This document shows, piece by piece, positions 45,732 through 56,264 of a DNA stretch of 64,000 bases (positions within the stretch are counted from its first letter, which is position 1; each line of letters begins with the position of its first letter). The stretch covers positions 24,294,729 to 24,358,728 of the forward strand of contig JARZZO010000013.1 in assembly GCA_030544215.1 (NCBI GenBank), in the 5' to 3' direction. The notes below the pieces were generated by a model. The model did not search any database. It was not told the origin of the DNA and worked only from the letters and a program-made list of their open reading frames with translations. The DNA is from Zantedeschia hybrid cultivar (Eukaryota > Streptophyta > Magnoliopsida > Alismatales > Araceae). A program made the position numbers and the translations under genes.

Positions 45732-45990
45732 AATATTTTTGTGGTTTTGAAATATGTATTTTTTTGGGTTTTGAAATATGTATATTTTTTGGACTTTTGA
45801 AACATGTGTATTTTTTTTGGATTTTGAAATATGTACTTTTTTTTTTGATTTTGAAATATTTACTTTTTTTTTGGATTTTGACATATGTATTTTTTTGGAC
45901 TTTTGAAATATGTATTTTTTTTAGATTTTGACATATGTATTTTTTTTTGGACTTTTGAAATATGTATTTTTTTTGGATTTTGACATATGA
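45732..45990. repeat. T-rich minisatellite, about 10 units
   Basis: About ten head-to-tail units of 24-28 bases built on GATTTTGAAATATGTA followed by a run of 7-10 T. Variation is in T-run length and in A/C at GA(A/C)ATATG. It lies between the PMD gene and the end of the gypsy pol, and occurs once in the window (outside the duplication). The Phe/Ile/Lys-rich frames across it are artefacts of composition. Confidence 0.85.
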
Positions 45991-46746
45991 TGTGAACTAA
46001 AAGACCAGCATGGTACTCAGATCAAAAGATCATATTCATTTATTAACTTAATTCCCAAATTATTCTTTAATAATTTAACTTAAACCCATCGTGTTTGAAC
46101 TTGTGTTTCCGTTCGTGATCCCATTTGATGATTTGACCCTTAGTCAATCTCGGCCGTTCCTCAAGTTTGGAGTACGCCTCTTTAGAAAGAAAGGAAGAAT
46201 TGGTTTAGAAAGCCTATGAGAAGGTTCCGGAGACCTAAAAAGATGTTCCTTTCTTACCCTAATATCTGTTGGGGTTCGGTCATTTTCTTTCCGGGATATT
46301 TATCGACCTTACGTTTCCTTTTATTTCATTTCATGGCCTTGATGTAACGTTTGTAATGTGATGGCGTTTTGATTTGACGTTTGGCTTTTGCCTTTGCTTT
46401 GCCTTTCTTTTCTTTTCTTTGGGACGGACCTCCCCTTTTTTTTATTATGACGGCCTCCTACTAAGATGGCGGGTATTCTTGGTAGTCTATTCTAAGCCTC
46501 GTTCCGACATCATGGGCCGAGTGTAAAAACAGAATTTTGCTTTAAAAGGAATGATTTGTACTTTACACTTTCAGTCAAGCTTTCAGTATTCCTTAGGATT
46601 TGATATCTCTTGTTACTCACGAATCAAACGTGTCAGTGTGTATAGTAATGTGTATGGAATTAAATTATCCAGACTGATAAGGAAATTTGAGTTTATAATT
46701 TTTCTGATTCCACTGATTTTTGTACCATGCTGATCGACTCTTTAAC
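45991..46746. other. non-coding spacer beyond gypsy pol
   Basis: No gene supported. A long pyrimidine tract (46386-46420; purine on the element's strand) could be a polypurine tract, but no LTR start is recognisable next to it. If the gypsy element carries extra antisense ORFs, this is the spacer between pol and those ORFs. Confidence 0.5.
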
Positions 46747-47890
46747 CTAAGGGTAGTATTTCTTAAGATGCAAAACCGTTCCAGGGGTGAGTTAGCTCTT
46801 CTCCTTCTGCATTGACAAGACGGTAAGTGTTACCAGGAAAAGCATGTGATATAATATAAGGTCCTTCCCAGTTGGTTGGAACTTAGAACGCGGACCACCA
46901 AGTTTTACAAAAATTTATTTGACGACCATTTCACCAACTTTGAACTTACGTTCAATGACTTTCTTTTGATAAAAACGTGCTAGTCTATTTTGATAAACTC
47001 TTGCATGATTAGCAGCTGACCATCTTCTCTCGTCTAAGAGTTCCAATTGAGCAAGGAGTGTTGAACGGTGTTCATCAATGGCAAATTCCTTGTTCAATTG
47101 TACTCTTAATGACGGTATGAGGATCTCGTATGGAACTACCGCCTCCATTCCAAATGTTAAGGAATAAGGAGTTTGCCCAGTAGGCGTGCGGATTGAAGTT
47201 CGGTAGGCCCATAAAGCCTCAACCAATTTTTCTGGCCAGTCTGTGAACTTGTTAGATTTGCACGTTTTTTTGATGATTTTTATCAAAGTCTTGTTAGTTG
47301 CCTCTGCTTGGCCATTGCCTTGCGGATTATAAGGAGACGAATGATGAATGCAATTTTGTACCTGTTGCAGAGGTCTTTCAATTCTTGTGACACGAACTGT
47401 GGTCCGTTGTCAGTGACGATGGTGTTTGGAATCCCAAATCTGGTGATGATGTTCCTCATGATGAACTTGCAGACGGTTGATGCTTTGACTTCCGTGTATG
47501 CTTCGGCTTTTGCCCACTTGGTGAAGTATTCCGTTGCCGTGAGGATGAAAGATTTTTGCTTGATGCCGGAATCGGAATTGCCAAGGGGTCCAATGATATC
47601 GAAAGCCCACATGGAGAAAGGCCATGGGGAGGAAACAGGATGGAGTGAAGATGCAGGAGAATGAATTTTGTCGGCGTGAAGTTGACACTTAGCACACCTA
47701 CGGACATATCATACATAGTCTTCTTCCATGGTTGGCCAATAAAATCCTTGTCTAAGGATCTTCTTTGCTAGCATTTGTCCATTAACATGGCCACCACAAA
47801 CTCCAGTATGAGCTCCTTCCATAACTTTCCAAAGCTCATCTTCGTCCAGACATCTCAGAAGAACTCCATCAAAACCTCTTTTGTACAGTG
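46747..47890 (-). pseudogene. gypsy integrase, frameshifted
   Basis: C-terminal pol of a Ty3/gypsy element. From 47890 downwards: the HHCC zinc-binding region (HTGVCGGHVNGQ, CAKCQLH, with one stop before it), then the core with D1 in WAFDIIGPLG and D2 in IVTDNGPQF. A frameshift lies near 47330, and the continuation has QAEATNK (third acidic residue). Next come WAYRTSIRTPTGQTPYSLTF (ORF 47286-46915) and the C-terminal part WEGPYIISHAFPGNTYRL. The end HLKKYYP is followed by TAG at 46747-46749 after one more frameshift. It is organised as in plant Tat/Athila pol but inactive. Confidence 0.85.
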
Positions 47891-47899
47891 CTCCCCTAA

Positions 47900-48690
47900 C
47901 TAGGGTGTATCGTTGAGCAACTCTCCTAATAGCCTTTTCTCCTCAGCCGTGGCTTCTTCAGGATACGATTGATCTTCACAATATTTGGCAATTTCATAGT
48001 ACCATGGCTTCTGTTCATCATCCATCTCCTCTAACAGCTCCATCAACATGATTTCTCTATTTTCCACTATATCTCCATCTCTGACTTTCTTCAATAGCTT
48101 CTCCTTAGTTCTAAGAAATGAAGGGTCTTTCACGGCGGATGAAAGACGCCTATGAACTATGATTGATTCAGATTGCCTGCTGATTGGAAAATCAAGAGAA
48201 GATGCAAGTGAGGCTAGAGCGTCAGCTAAGATGTTCTGATTCCTAGGAACATGGACGAAGATCAATTTGGTGAAAAGCTTTGAATAAGCAGAAGTAAGTT
48301 CTTGATAAGACTTGAGTTTGGGATCAAGGGTTCGATACTTGGTTAACACTTGGCGAAGAATCAATTGGCTATCACCTACAATCCTGAGTTTGGTAACACC
48401 ATAGGAATGAGCGGCCTTGAGGCCAGCAAGGAGCGCCTCGTATTCAGCTATATTGTTGGTGACTGGAAAGTCAAGCTGAAAGGCTTGTGGAATGGTGATA
48501 CCTTCGGGTGATAATAGAACAATGCCAATACCCTTTCCACGGAAATTCAGAGCTCCGTCAAAATGCAGAGTCCACATATCATCTCTGATTTGGTCTATAG
48601 ACATCAGTTCCTCATCCGGAAACTCCGATTGGACTGGATCAAAACGAGGAAGGGGGTGATGAGCGAGATGTTCTGCTATGGTAGCCTTTG
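47900..48690 (-). pseudogene. gypsy second RNase H (Tat-type)
   Basis: After the RT/RNase H region there is a further RNase H domain (ORF 48604-47900). It has WTLHFDGALN, NNIAEYEALLAGL, IVGDSQLI and ILADALASL, so all four acidic catalytic residues are present. A second RNase H of this kind after the RT-linked one is known for the Tat lineage of plant Ty3/gypsy. The link to the RT frame is broken by a TAG (48699) and a frameshift near 48685. Confidence 0.8.
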
Positions 48691-48698
48691 ATCGCTTT

Positions 48699-50300
48699 CT
48701 ACTGAATGTAAGTGATATCGAATTGAGATAGAAAGCTTTGCCATCGCGCTAACCTATCAGTAAGAACCGATTTCTCCAGAAGAAACTTAATCGGATTCAT
48801 CCTAGCGATAAGATGGACTTCATGGGCTAGAAAATAATACTTCAATTTCTGAACAACCCAGACCAATGCTGCACATGTTTTCTCCATCGCTGTATATCTC
48901 TGTTCAGCGGGGTTGAGAAGTATAGAGAGATAGTAGGCTGCCCTCTCCTTTCCTTCTTCATCCTCTTGTGCTAGGACAGCCGCCACTGCATCATCCAGGA
49001 CAAAAATGTAAAGTATCAATGGTTTGTCTGGAGATGGTGGTCTCAGAACAGGAGGACTTGCCAAATAATTCTTTAATCCATCGAATGCCTCTTGACACTT
49101 ATCGTCCCAATCGAATTTGACTCCTGGCTTGGTAAGCTCGTAGAACAGCTTACACCTTTGTGAGTGCTGGGAGACAAAACGGCGAATAAATCGCAACCTT
49201 TCGATTAATCCTCTTAACTCCTTCAAGTTCTTGGGAGGTGGCATTTTTCTGATAGCCTTCGCCTTGTTGGGATCGATCTCAATTCCCCGTTTGCTGACAA
49301 TGAACCCAAGTAATTTTCCTGAAGATACCCCGAATACACATTTCTTGGGGTTCATCTTTAACTGATACACCCTTGATCCCTCTAACACTCTTGCTAGAAC
49401 TTTGGCATGCTCAGCCTTCGTTTTAGATTTAACCAACAAGTAATCCACGTACACTTCTAGATCTATGTGCATCATGTCGTGAAATATTGCCATCATAGCC
49501 CTCTGATAAGTGGCTCCAGCATTCTTTAATCCAAATGGCATGACGACATAGCAGTATGTTTCCCAAGATGTAGTGAATGATGTCTTCTCCTGATCTTCTT
49601 CTGCCAATTTAATCTGGTTGTATCCTGAAAACCCATCCATAAATGATAAAGTCTCATAGTCAGCAGTGTTATCGATGAGTACGTCAATATGGGGCAATGG
49701 AAAATCATCTTTAGGACACGTCCGGTTTAAATCTCGGAAGTCAATGCAAATCCTGACCTTCCCGTCTTTCTTCATAACCGGGACTATGTTGGCCACCCAT
49801 TGTAGATAGAGAACAACTCTAATAAATTTGGCTTTATGTAATTTGTCGACCTCTTCCTTCATTTTTAAAGCCATTTGTGGGTGGAATCGCCTCAGCTTCT
49901 GTTTGACCGGGCTAGCTCCTTCCTTTAATGTCAATCTGTGTTCCACTAATGACGAGTCTAACCCCGGCATATCTTCATAACTCCAGGCGAAAGTGTCCTT
50001 ATAATCCTTAAGTACTTGTATCATTGCCTTCTCATCTTCTTCAGAAAGATTCTTGCTGACGAGGACAACCTTAGGTTCGTCTTCAGTCCCTAAATTGATT
50101 TCTTTGGTGGGCTCTGCTACGGCAGCTGAGGGTTCATCGAATCTCTTCACTCCACTGGCATATGCCTCAGTTGCGTCCTCGTCATTTTCTTCATCTTCGA
50201 CAATGGGGTCTTTTTCATGTATCAACTCATACACCCCATATCCATCATTGACTAACTCATCATCCATGCAGTCTTCTGGCATCTGAATGGGATTTTCCAA
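48699..50300 (-). pseudogene. gypsy reverse transcriptase and RNase H, catalytic site lost
   Basis: 533-aa open frame. N-terminal acidic linker (to about residue 90), then RT: KDGKVRICIDFRDLN, CPKDDFPLPHID, MDGFSGYNQI, VMPFGLKNAGATYQRAM. The catalytic YVDD reads YVDY (near 49440), so a metal-binding Asp is lost. Downstream are the connection, the RT-linked RNase H (LYIFVLDDAVAAVLAQE.., where the catalytic region is altered) and the LLEKSVLTDRLARW..FDITYIQ end. The frame ends at a TAG at 48699 where Gln is expected (IQ-stop-KAIKG). No recognisable protease upstream. Confidence 0.88.
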
Positions 50301-50303
50301 TAA

Positions 50304-51541
50304 CTAAGGGATCATTGAGCAAGAAAAGCATCTATCAGCTAAGTCCTGGAGGTATCTATCTGGAATTCGTCTACCCTTAGACTTTCTAGACTTCCTAACC
50401 TGATTAACTTGCCTAGGACTAGACTCCCTAACTTCACTAGACTCCCTATTCTGACCTAATGAAGATGAAGCAGAATGAAAGTCATGGGATACAGATGAAA
50501 ATACAGGAGAATCCTCCCGAGGGGAGGGGTAGAGTAGATTTAGAAGGGAATCTTGACCGAAAGACCCGCGCGATGGGGTATAATCGGCCAAGTAAGAGGT
50601 TTCCTCAATGAGGATCTGGGAAGAATTTGTTGCCAAATTGGCGATTTTTTTTTGGCAATAGAAGAGTTAAGCATAAAACAGGAATGCAGATGAATAGAAG
50701 GAGAATGAGATGAGGGAAGTGGCACTAAGGCCAGAGGATTAGGGGGATCATACAACAGTATGTCCCAGATTAAATCATACATCCTCTTTAGATCGAGAGG
50801 AGGTGGTGGAATGAGGTCCCGTGGGGACAGAGTAATCATAACGGGCGGGACCCGTGGAATGTCTTCAATGATGACCCGCGACCAAGTCGGGGTCAAGAGC
50901 AAAGTGCGAAACAAGGTGTGAAGCATGAAAACTTTAGAAGGATAAGTCCCTCTCCAAAGCAGATCCGTGGTGTAGCCAGCTTTATAGGGGTCATCTGGCT
51001 CCCCTTCATTAGTCTCTTCTGACAGAAGTATCCTTTTATCGAAAATAGCACCGGGACCTTCGATCAGCTCATCGATCTGTGGCGGCCACTTGGGTTCTGC
51101 AGGGTCGAGAAACAGCCTGTCCAATGCGATGTAGAGGTCTCTTAAATCGAACCACCTGTACCATTCACATTCAGGATCTTGGAATTTTCTCCTCTTCATA
51201 GGCCGCAGAGCCTCCAAGGACTGGTACGCGAGCAGTTCTAAGCAGTGTCTAGCCAAGTCTCTCCCATATATATCGTGGAGGTCAAAACATGAAGTAATGA
51301 CCACCATGTTGTCATGGCTTATTACGGGCCCTTTTACAAAATGAGTGTATAGAGTCCATGTTAGGGGGTCCCGACCTTCCTTGTGTGGTGTAGACATCGT
51401 CTCCCAGACTTCCTGGCCGCCTTCATTCTCTGCTTGCTGAACAATGTCCTGCTTAATTTTTCTCGGCCTATAGCTCAGGCCGTTTCCAGGTATTCCTCGG
51501 TGGTCTTTGACGGGAGTGGTCCGATCCAGATGTTTCAACAA
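50304..51541 (-). pseudogene. unrecognised accessory ORF between gypsy gag and RT
   Basis: Two overlapping minus-strand frames (51541-50540, 333 aa; 50636-50304) that are joined by homology to the plus-strand copies at 15245 and 36439; an A9 run near 50648-50656 separates them. The first residues (YDLLKHLDRT.. after a TAG at 51548) look like the gag-protease linker of Tat elements. From about residue 50 the protein matches nothing I know: LYTHFVKGPVISHDNMVV, CFDLHDIYGRDLARHCLELL, WYRWFDLRDLYIALDRLFLD, TYPSKVFMLHTLFRTLLLTP, LKRMYDLIWDILLYDPPNPL, then a Ser-rich, finally Lys/Arg-rich tail. The DTG/DSG protease expected in this position is not seen. It could be a captured sequence or an insertion; the frameshift could also be an assembly error in the homopolymer. 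Confidence 0.6.
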
Positions 51542-51547
51542 ATCATA

Positions 51548-51967
51548 CTAAGTGCCTGGTGCACTCTCTTCATTATGTGCTTCCTCTGTCGGCTGTGATG
51601 GGCCGTCTCTAACTGTTGACGGAGGAAAGACTTTGTTGAAAATCCTCCCACTCCGGAGTGCATGTTCCTCAGCCGTGGAAGGACCGGGTGATACTTTGAG
51701 TATTGCAGGGTTGGATGGAACGGATGGGGTGGAGTGTTGGTACGGGGGCGATGGCGCTGGTGATGGCGTGGTGCGGATTAAAGGTCTAGATGGTTGGATA
51801 GTGGATGAAGTGGGGAACGACATGCGTAATAACGGTTTAGAAGGTTGGATGGTATCTGGGTAAGCGGTAGTGGTAGCGGGTGAAGTAGGGAATGGTACAC
51901 GGAGTAGTGGTCTGGATGGTAGGAGGGGTGAGTAGTTGGTTTGCGGGGGGTTATTTAGTGGGGGCGG
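51548..51967 (-). pseudogene. gypsy gag C-terminal segment, left of copia-D
   Basis: Pro/Ser/Thr-rich low-complexity linker (SRPLLRVPFPTS, SKPLLRMSFPTS and SRPLIRTTPSP repeats) ending AEEHALRSGRIFNKVFPP, a typical gag-protease linker of plant gypsy elements. It continues the gag piece at 61248-61549 on the other side of copia-D. It ends at a TAG (51548-51550). Confidence 0.7.
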
Positions 51968-53448
51968 CATAATATTCATTATGTGTAAATCGCATTAATT
52001 ATCATTTCATAATGAAGTCCGTGAATATGTGCTATAGTGATCAGATTATGATGAGATCATACTAATGAGACTGATCACTTAAACACACATATTCTTAATT
52101 GTTCCTAGTCGGAGGATATCCGAGAAGGACATCGGATATCCAGTTAGACTAGTACAGATTACTCCTGCTCATATGATGAGGGTGACTGATCTCATAAGTC
52201 ACTTGTGTGGAGACACTAAGGCGAATCTGTAGGTGCTCATTGGAGAATGAGTTCACTGAACTGATCCGACTGAATCGCTGGATGGTATTGTACCTCACTG
52301 TCAACCAGCTTGATTCTATTGTCGCAGTTGCGTGGATGGTCCTCGGACCTGAGACACCAAGGACACCTTGTCGGTGGACTTCTGTGCTTTGACCTTGGTT
52401 TACGAATCTCTAGCCACGGGATTCTAATACGCCAAGGATTGGGTACAACGGAATACCGTTGAAGGGAATTGTGTGTCAATAAGGAATCATTCGCTCTCGG
52501 TACTTAGAGAGAGAATGCTCTAGGAAGGAAGTCCCTGGCCAGGGCGGACGATAATATCGGGAAAGGAGTTTTCCGATATTCATCAGCGGCATCCAATCCA
52601 AGTGAGTCGACCGGTTAGGGATTGACAGCTCGCCATACCCTAAGTTGACTCGAGAGTATTGTACGAATGAAGGATTATATCCACGCGGTAACTATTGGCG
52701 GAAAAGTTCCAAGAGTGGATTACTTAACCCCAAATACCTTCCGGGTTCACGCGGTGTTGCTTGGCACCTAACGTGATCGGAGGCCCGGTCGAATTCGATG
52801 TGCGACATCAATTCGATTGATTAATTAATTAATAAAGGGTTATTAATTGATTAATAAAGCCAGTGAGGAGTGACTGGGCTTGTTGGGCCATTAACTGGAC
52901 TGGTACTTGGGCCTAGAGGGTCACACGCAAATGATTCTCAAGGCGATGGATAAATAAGTGGGTTTTACACAAACCGCGGGTTTTTATGAAAAACCGCGCG
53001 GTTAGTATAAAACATAGCGAACGGGCTGAGCAGGCCAAGCTGCTGCTAATCCTAGCCGCCCCTCTTTAGTTTTCTGTCTTTCTCTGGCGCCCAGGCAGAT
53101 CCAGATCTACTCCGCCGCTTCTCCAAATCCCGTTTAACGGGAAATCGTCCGCGCGTTGCGGCGATCATTGCGGCGACCGGCGGAGGCTTCGTAGGCTGCG
53201 AAGAACGAGGAACTCGAGGATATCCGTCGCGGGGAGGATCGCGTGGACTTCGCTAGAGGCCGGGCGCTTGCGCGGCTTGCGGTGTCGCATCGACGAAACC
53301 GAACGGTTGCGGATTCGAATCCGCACATGGTGAAAATCGATTATCCGATAATCGTAGTTTTTGTTCTTGGATACGGGAACGGATCGCTGTATTTTTTTTT
53401 AGTTTCCGCTGCGTGAGCGATCCGGAGAAACCCTTAGAAATCCCAAAA
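51968..53448 (+). mobile_element. copia-D 5' LTR, 5'-truncated
   Basis: Matches 59765-61247 throughout; the LTR start (TGTTAG and about 60 further bases) is absent and gypsy gag sequence abuts directly. A possible TATA box (TATAAAA) is at 53006-53012. It ends CCCAAAA, where the 3' LTR has CCCAACA. Confidence 0.88.
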
Positions 53449-53449
53449 G

Positions 53450-53468
53450 TGGTATCAGAGCCAGGTTC
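53450..53468 (+). other. copia-D primer-binding site
   Basis: TGGTATCAGAGCCAGGTTC, complementary to initiator methionine tRNA, directly after the 5' LTR. Confidence 0.92.
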
Positions 53469-54380
53469 CACTGTTTCTCGTCCCGTTTTGGATTCCGAAA
53501 TTAATTTTTCTTGAGTTATTCCATGCGTTTAATCCGATTAAAATGACGGAATAGTGTTCATAAGATGAACACAAATAATTTGATTATTTTTCTGTGATTT
53601 TTCGGATTTTATTTGGGGTTTTCGGAGTTCTTCATGAGATGATGAACCGGGGTACTTTGACGGCTTCGTACATGCCTCCCAAGTTTTGGGATGGCGGGTT
53701 AGATCCCTGGATCTCTTGGTGATAGTCACCACTGCCCACCGGGCATGATGATTGGCGCCGGAGTGCCCATGGAGGGTTGCTAAATCAAGCCCCAAAACAC
53801 GGTTTGGAACCTGCAAAATTCAGAATTTTGGGGTTTTTGGGGCTCGGCCTAACCGAACCCATGCCCCACCGGCGCCGGGCAGGTCGCTGGCGCCGGGGGC
53901 GTCGTCGGCGGCGATGGCCGGGGCCTGGGCGCTCGCCGGCGGCGGCCTGCCGCCCCTCCAGCCGCCGGCCTTCACCTGCTAACCCGGTTAGGGTTTCTGC
54001 TAACAGGGGCTTCTGTTGGAGAAGAAGCAGCCGGATCGCCCGGTCCCGACCCAGTCGGACCGGGCCAGGAGCTGGCCGGTTAGGGCGGCCCCGGGCAGGC
54101 CCGGGTCCGAGCCCCTGGCCGAGCCAGGGCTCGAACCACTTGCCCTACAGGGCTGAGCCCTGTTTCCTTTATTTAAAACCCCTTTAAATCCCCAAATTGC
54201 CCATTAGAAATTTAGTTAAAATTTGAATTAATTTTAAAATTTTCAAAATTGTTTTGAGGATTAAAATTATTATTCAATTTTAATTTAATTGGGCTTTTAT
54301 TAATGATTTTGAATCATTAAGTTAATTAAGGTTTTTTTATTAACTAGAAATTAGTTGTTAGTCAGTTGGGGTTTATATTA

Positions 54381-54898
54381 ATTTAAATGTTAAATTGATT
54401 ATTAACCTCAATTTAACTAATTTAAATGTTAAATTAGTTATTAAATTAGTTATTAATAGTTATTAGTCTAATTGTTAGATTATTAACTATTATCTCAGCT
54501 AAGTGTTAATTAATATTTGAGTTAGTGATTAATTTAATGGTTAAATTAATAATTAACTTAAATGACTGATTTAAATGTTAAATTGACAGTCCTTAATTAA
54601 TTATTGTTAGTCATTAATTTAATAGTTAAATTAATGTTAACTTTATTTATTTAATTTAAGAGTTAAATTAATTAATTATTAATTAATTAGTGTTAATTAT
54701 TGGTTTAAGAGTTAAATTAATAATTAACATTAATTGGCTAATCTAAGTGTTAGATTAGTAGTTAATAATTAATTTGGTTGATTATTAATTTAAGTGTTAA
54801 ATTATTAATTGACTTTATTGGATTAATCTAAGAGTTAGATTAGTCTTTAAAATAGTCTAATTGTTAGATTATTAATGGGGTTTAATCTAAGAGTTAGG
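54381..54898. repeat. array of covarying AT palindromes
   Basis: At least 13 small dyads T(T/C)TAA-N3-TTA(A/G)A, starting at 54382, 54421, 54467, 54533, 54570, 54618, 54655, 54704, 54742, 54789, 54827, 54856 and 54886. TTTAA is always partnered with TTAAA, and TCTAA with TTAGA (TTAGG in the last). Many extend to 8-9 bp arms, e.g. CTAATCTAA..TTAGATTAG at 54740-54758. The N3 centres vary (ATG, GTG, GAG, TTG, TAG, TGG). Confidence 0.85.
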
Positions 54899-55769
54899 TT
54901 ATTAGAATTGTTCTAATTTGCATGGAATAATATGGAATTATTAATTTGGAGTGTGTGCACATGTGATGTGTGTTTTAATGTTTTTAAATTTTGGTTTAAT
55001 TGCATGTTAATTTAATAAAATGAGTTTTCGAAATTCAAATACCAAATTTTGATTGGAACCCATGCTTTTTGAAAGCCAAAATTATATATTTTGAAAACTC
55101 TTTTATTTTAGCCATGTGATGTGCTGAATCATGTGTGGATGTTTAAAACACACCGTGGTCATGGATATGCACTTAATTTATTGTTCATGTGATGAATGGA
55201 TTGTGTGGATCGTGGATGTATGATTGTTTATTAATTGTTAATAAATAGAGGTCTGCGTACCTCTCTCTCTCATACTCCGATGTATTTCTACCTCCCTCTC
55301 TCTTGTACTCGCCATAAGGTTCTCTTCTAATTACATGTAATTCTACAATTAATGTAATATGATCGAGACAACCGAGGAAGGAGCAAGGACGATCCACAGC
55401 TGCAACCAGGAAGGCGAAAAGATGGAGATCTCTTGCCTATGTGATTGCAGGATATATAATATAATTGTTGTGTTAGGTTATGTGTGTGTTTGACTGTTGG
55501 CTCTAGTCAAACCCACTGTGCTATCCATGACTACACTAATGACATGTATGAGATACATTATTTTTCTTTTGATTATGAATCAAAGTAGGTTATAGTATTT
55601 AGTAAATATATACGATGTATTTATATATACTATCACCTAGGAGAGACCAAGATAAAAGTTATCTAAATACCCTCAGATAAACTCTAAGCCGTAACGTGAG
55701 TAGTTAATAACTTACCGCATGGTCCACCATCGTTATAGTCATAGGATTCGAATCACTCTAGGCAGATTT

Positions 55770-56071
55770 GTTGTGCTATCCACAAGGCCTGCTTAATTGG
55801 GAGGAGAAACTGTGGCTATGGCATTAGATGCCTATAGATCGGGGTAGAGGAACCATGTAGCTTTGTTGTGCTATCCACAAGGGCTGTATGCAAATCTATG
55901 CTCATCGCGTAACGATGGTTAGCTTAGACCAGAATTAGTGATTTGTTGTGCTATCTACAAGGCCATTAAATCTCTGGGGACCGAAGCTATGATCAGATAT
56001 TGCAAGGAGTTGCAAGTCCCATGAGTTGGGTGCTCTTTGATTGTATTACAGTTCGTTGTGCTATCCACAAG
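55770..56071. repeat. GTTGTGCTATCCACAAGG motif, four copies
   Basis: Dyad arms TTGTG-N5-CACAA at 55771-55785, 55866-55880, 55946-55960 (TACAA) and 56056-56070; the centre is always CTATC or CTATCT-like. A weaker relative is at 55516-55530. Spacing is irregular (about 80-110). The same motif with centre CTTTC is in the copia-B leader in the same sense orientation. Confidence 0.85.
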
Positions 56072-56264
56072 GCTGTAGTGCAAGTCATTGAGATTCTGAT
56101 CCCCACTAGGAGACTGTCGGCATCTCCCGTTCTGTATAACTGAGGGTTATACAGTCCGTCGAAAATTAGTGGGAGTTAAACTTGAACAAAAGACCATGTC
56201 TTGTTTTAAATTTTAATAATTGAACATCTGCTAAATAGATTTTACTTATCTCCTGTGGGGAATT

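Larger units (their letters stand above)
53469..56264 (+). other. copia-D leader, unusually long and structured
   Basis: 2.8 kb without a supported gene. In order: sequence shared with the copia-A leader; a GC-rich block (53860-54130) whose frames match no protein; an array of small AT palindromes (54381-54898); AT-rich sequence; a CT-rich tract near 55260; four hairpin motifs (55770-56071). The gag start that follows is badly truncated. Confidence 0.75.

Noticed and set aside
45614..45931. Lys/Ile- and Phe-rich short frames
   Set aside because: Composition artefacts of the T-rich minisatellite.
50640..50660. Programmed ribosomal frameshift at the A9 run in the accessory ORF
   Set aside because: The degraded homologue at 15813 needs a shift in the opposite direction and has a shorter A-run; a decay or homopolymer error is simpler.
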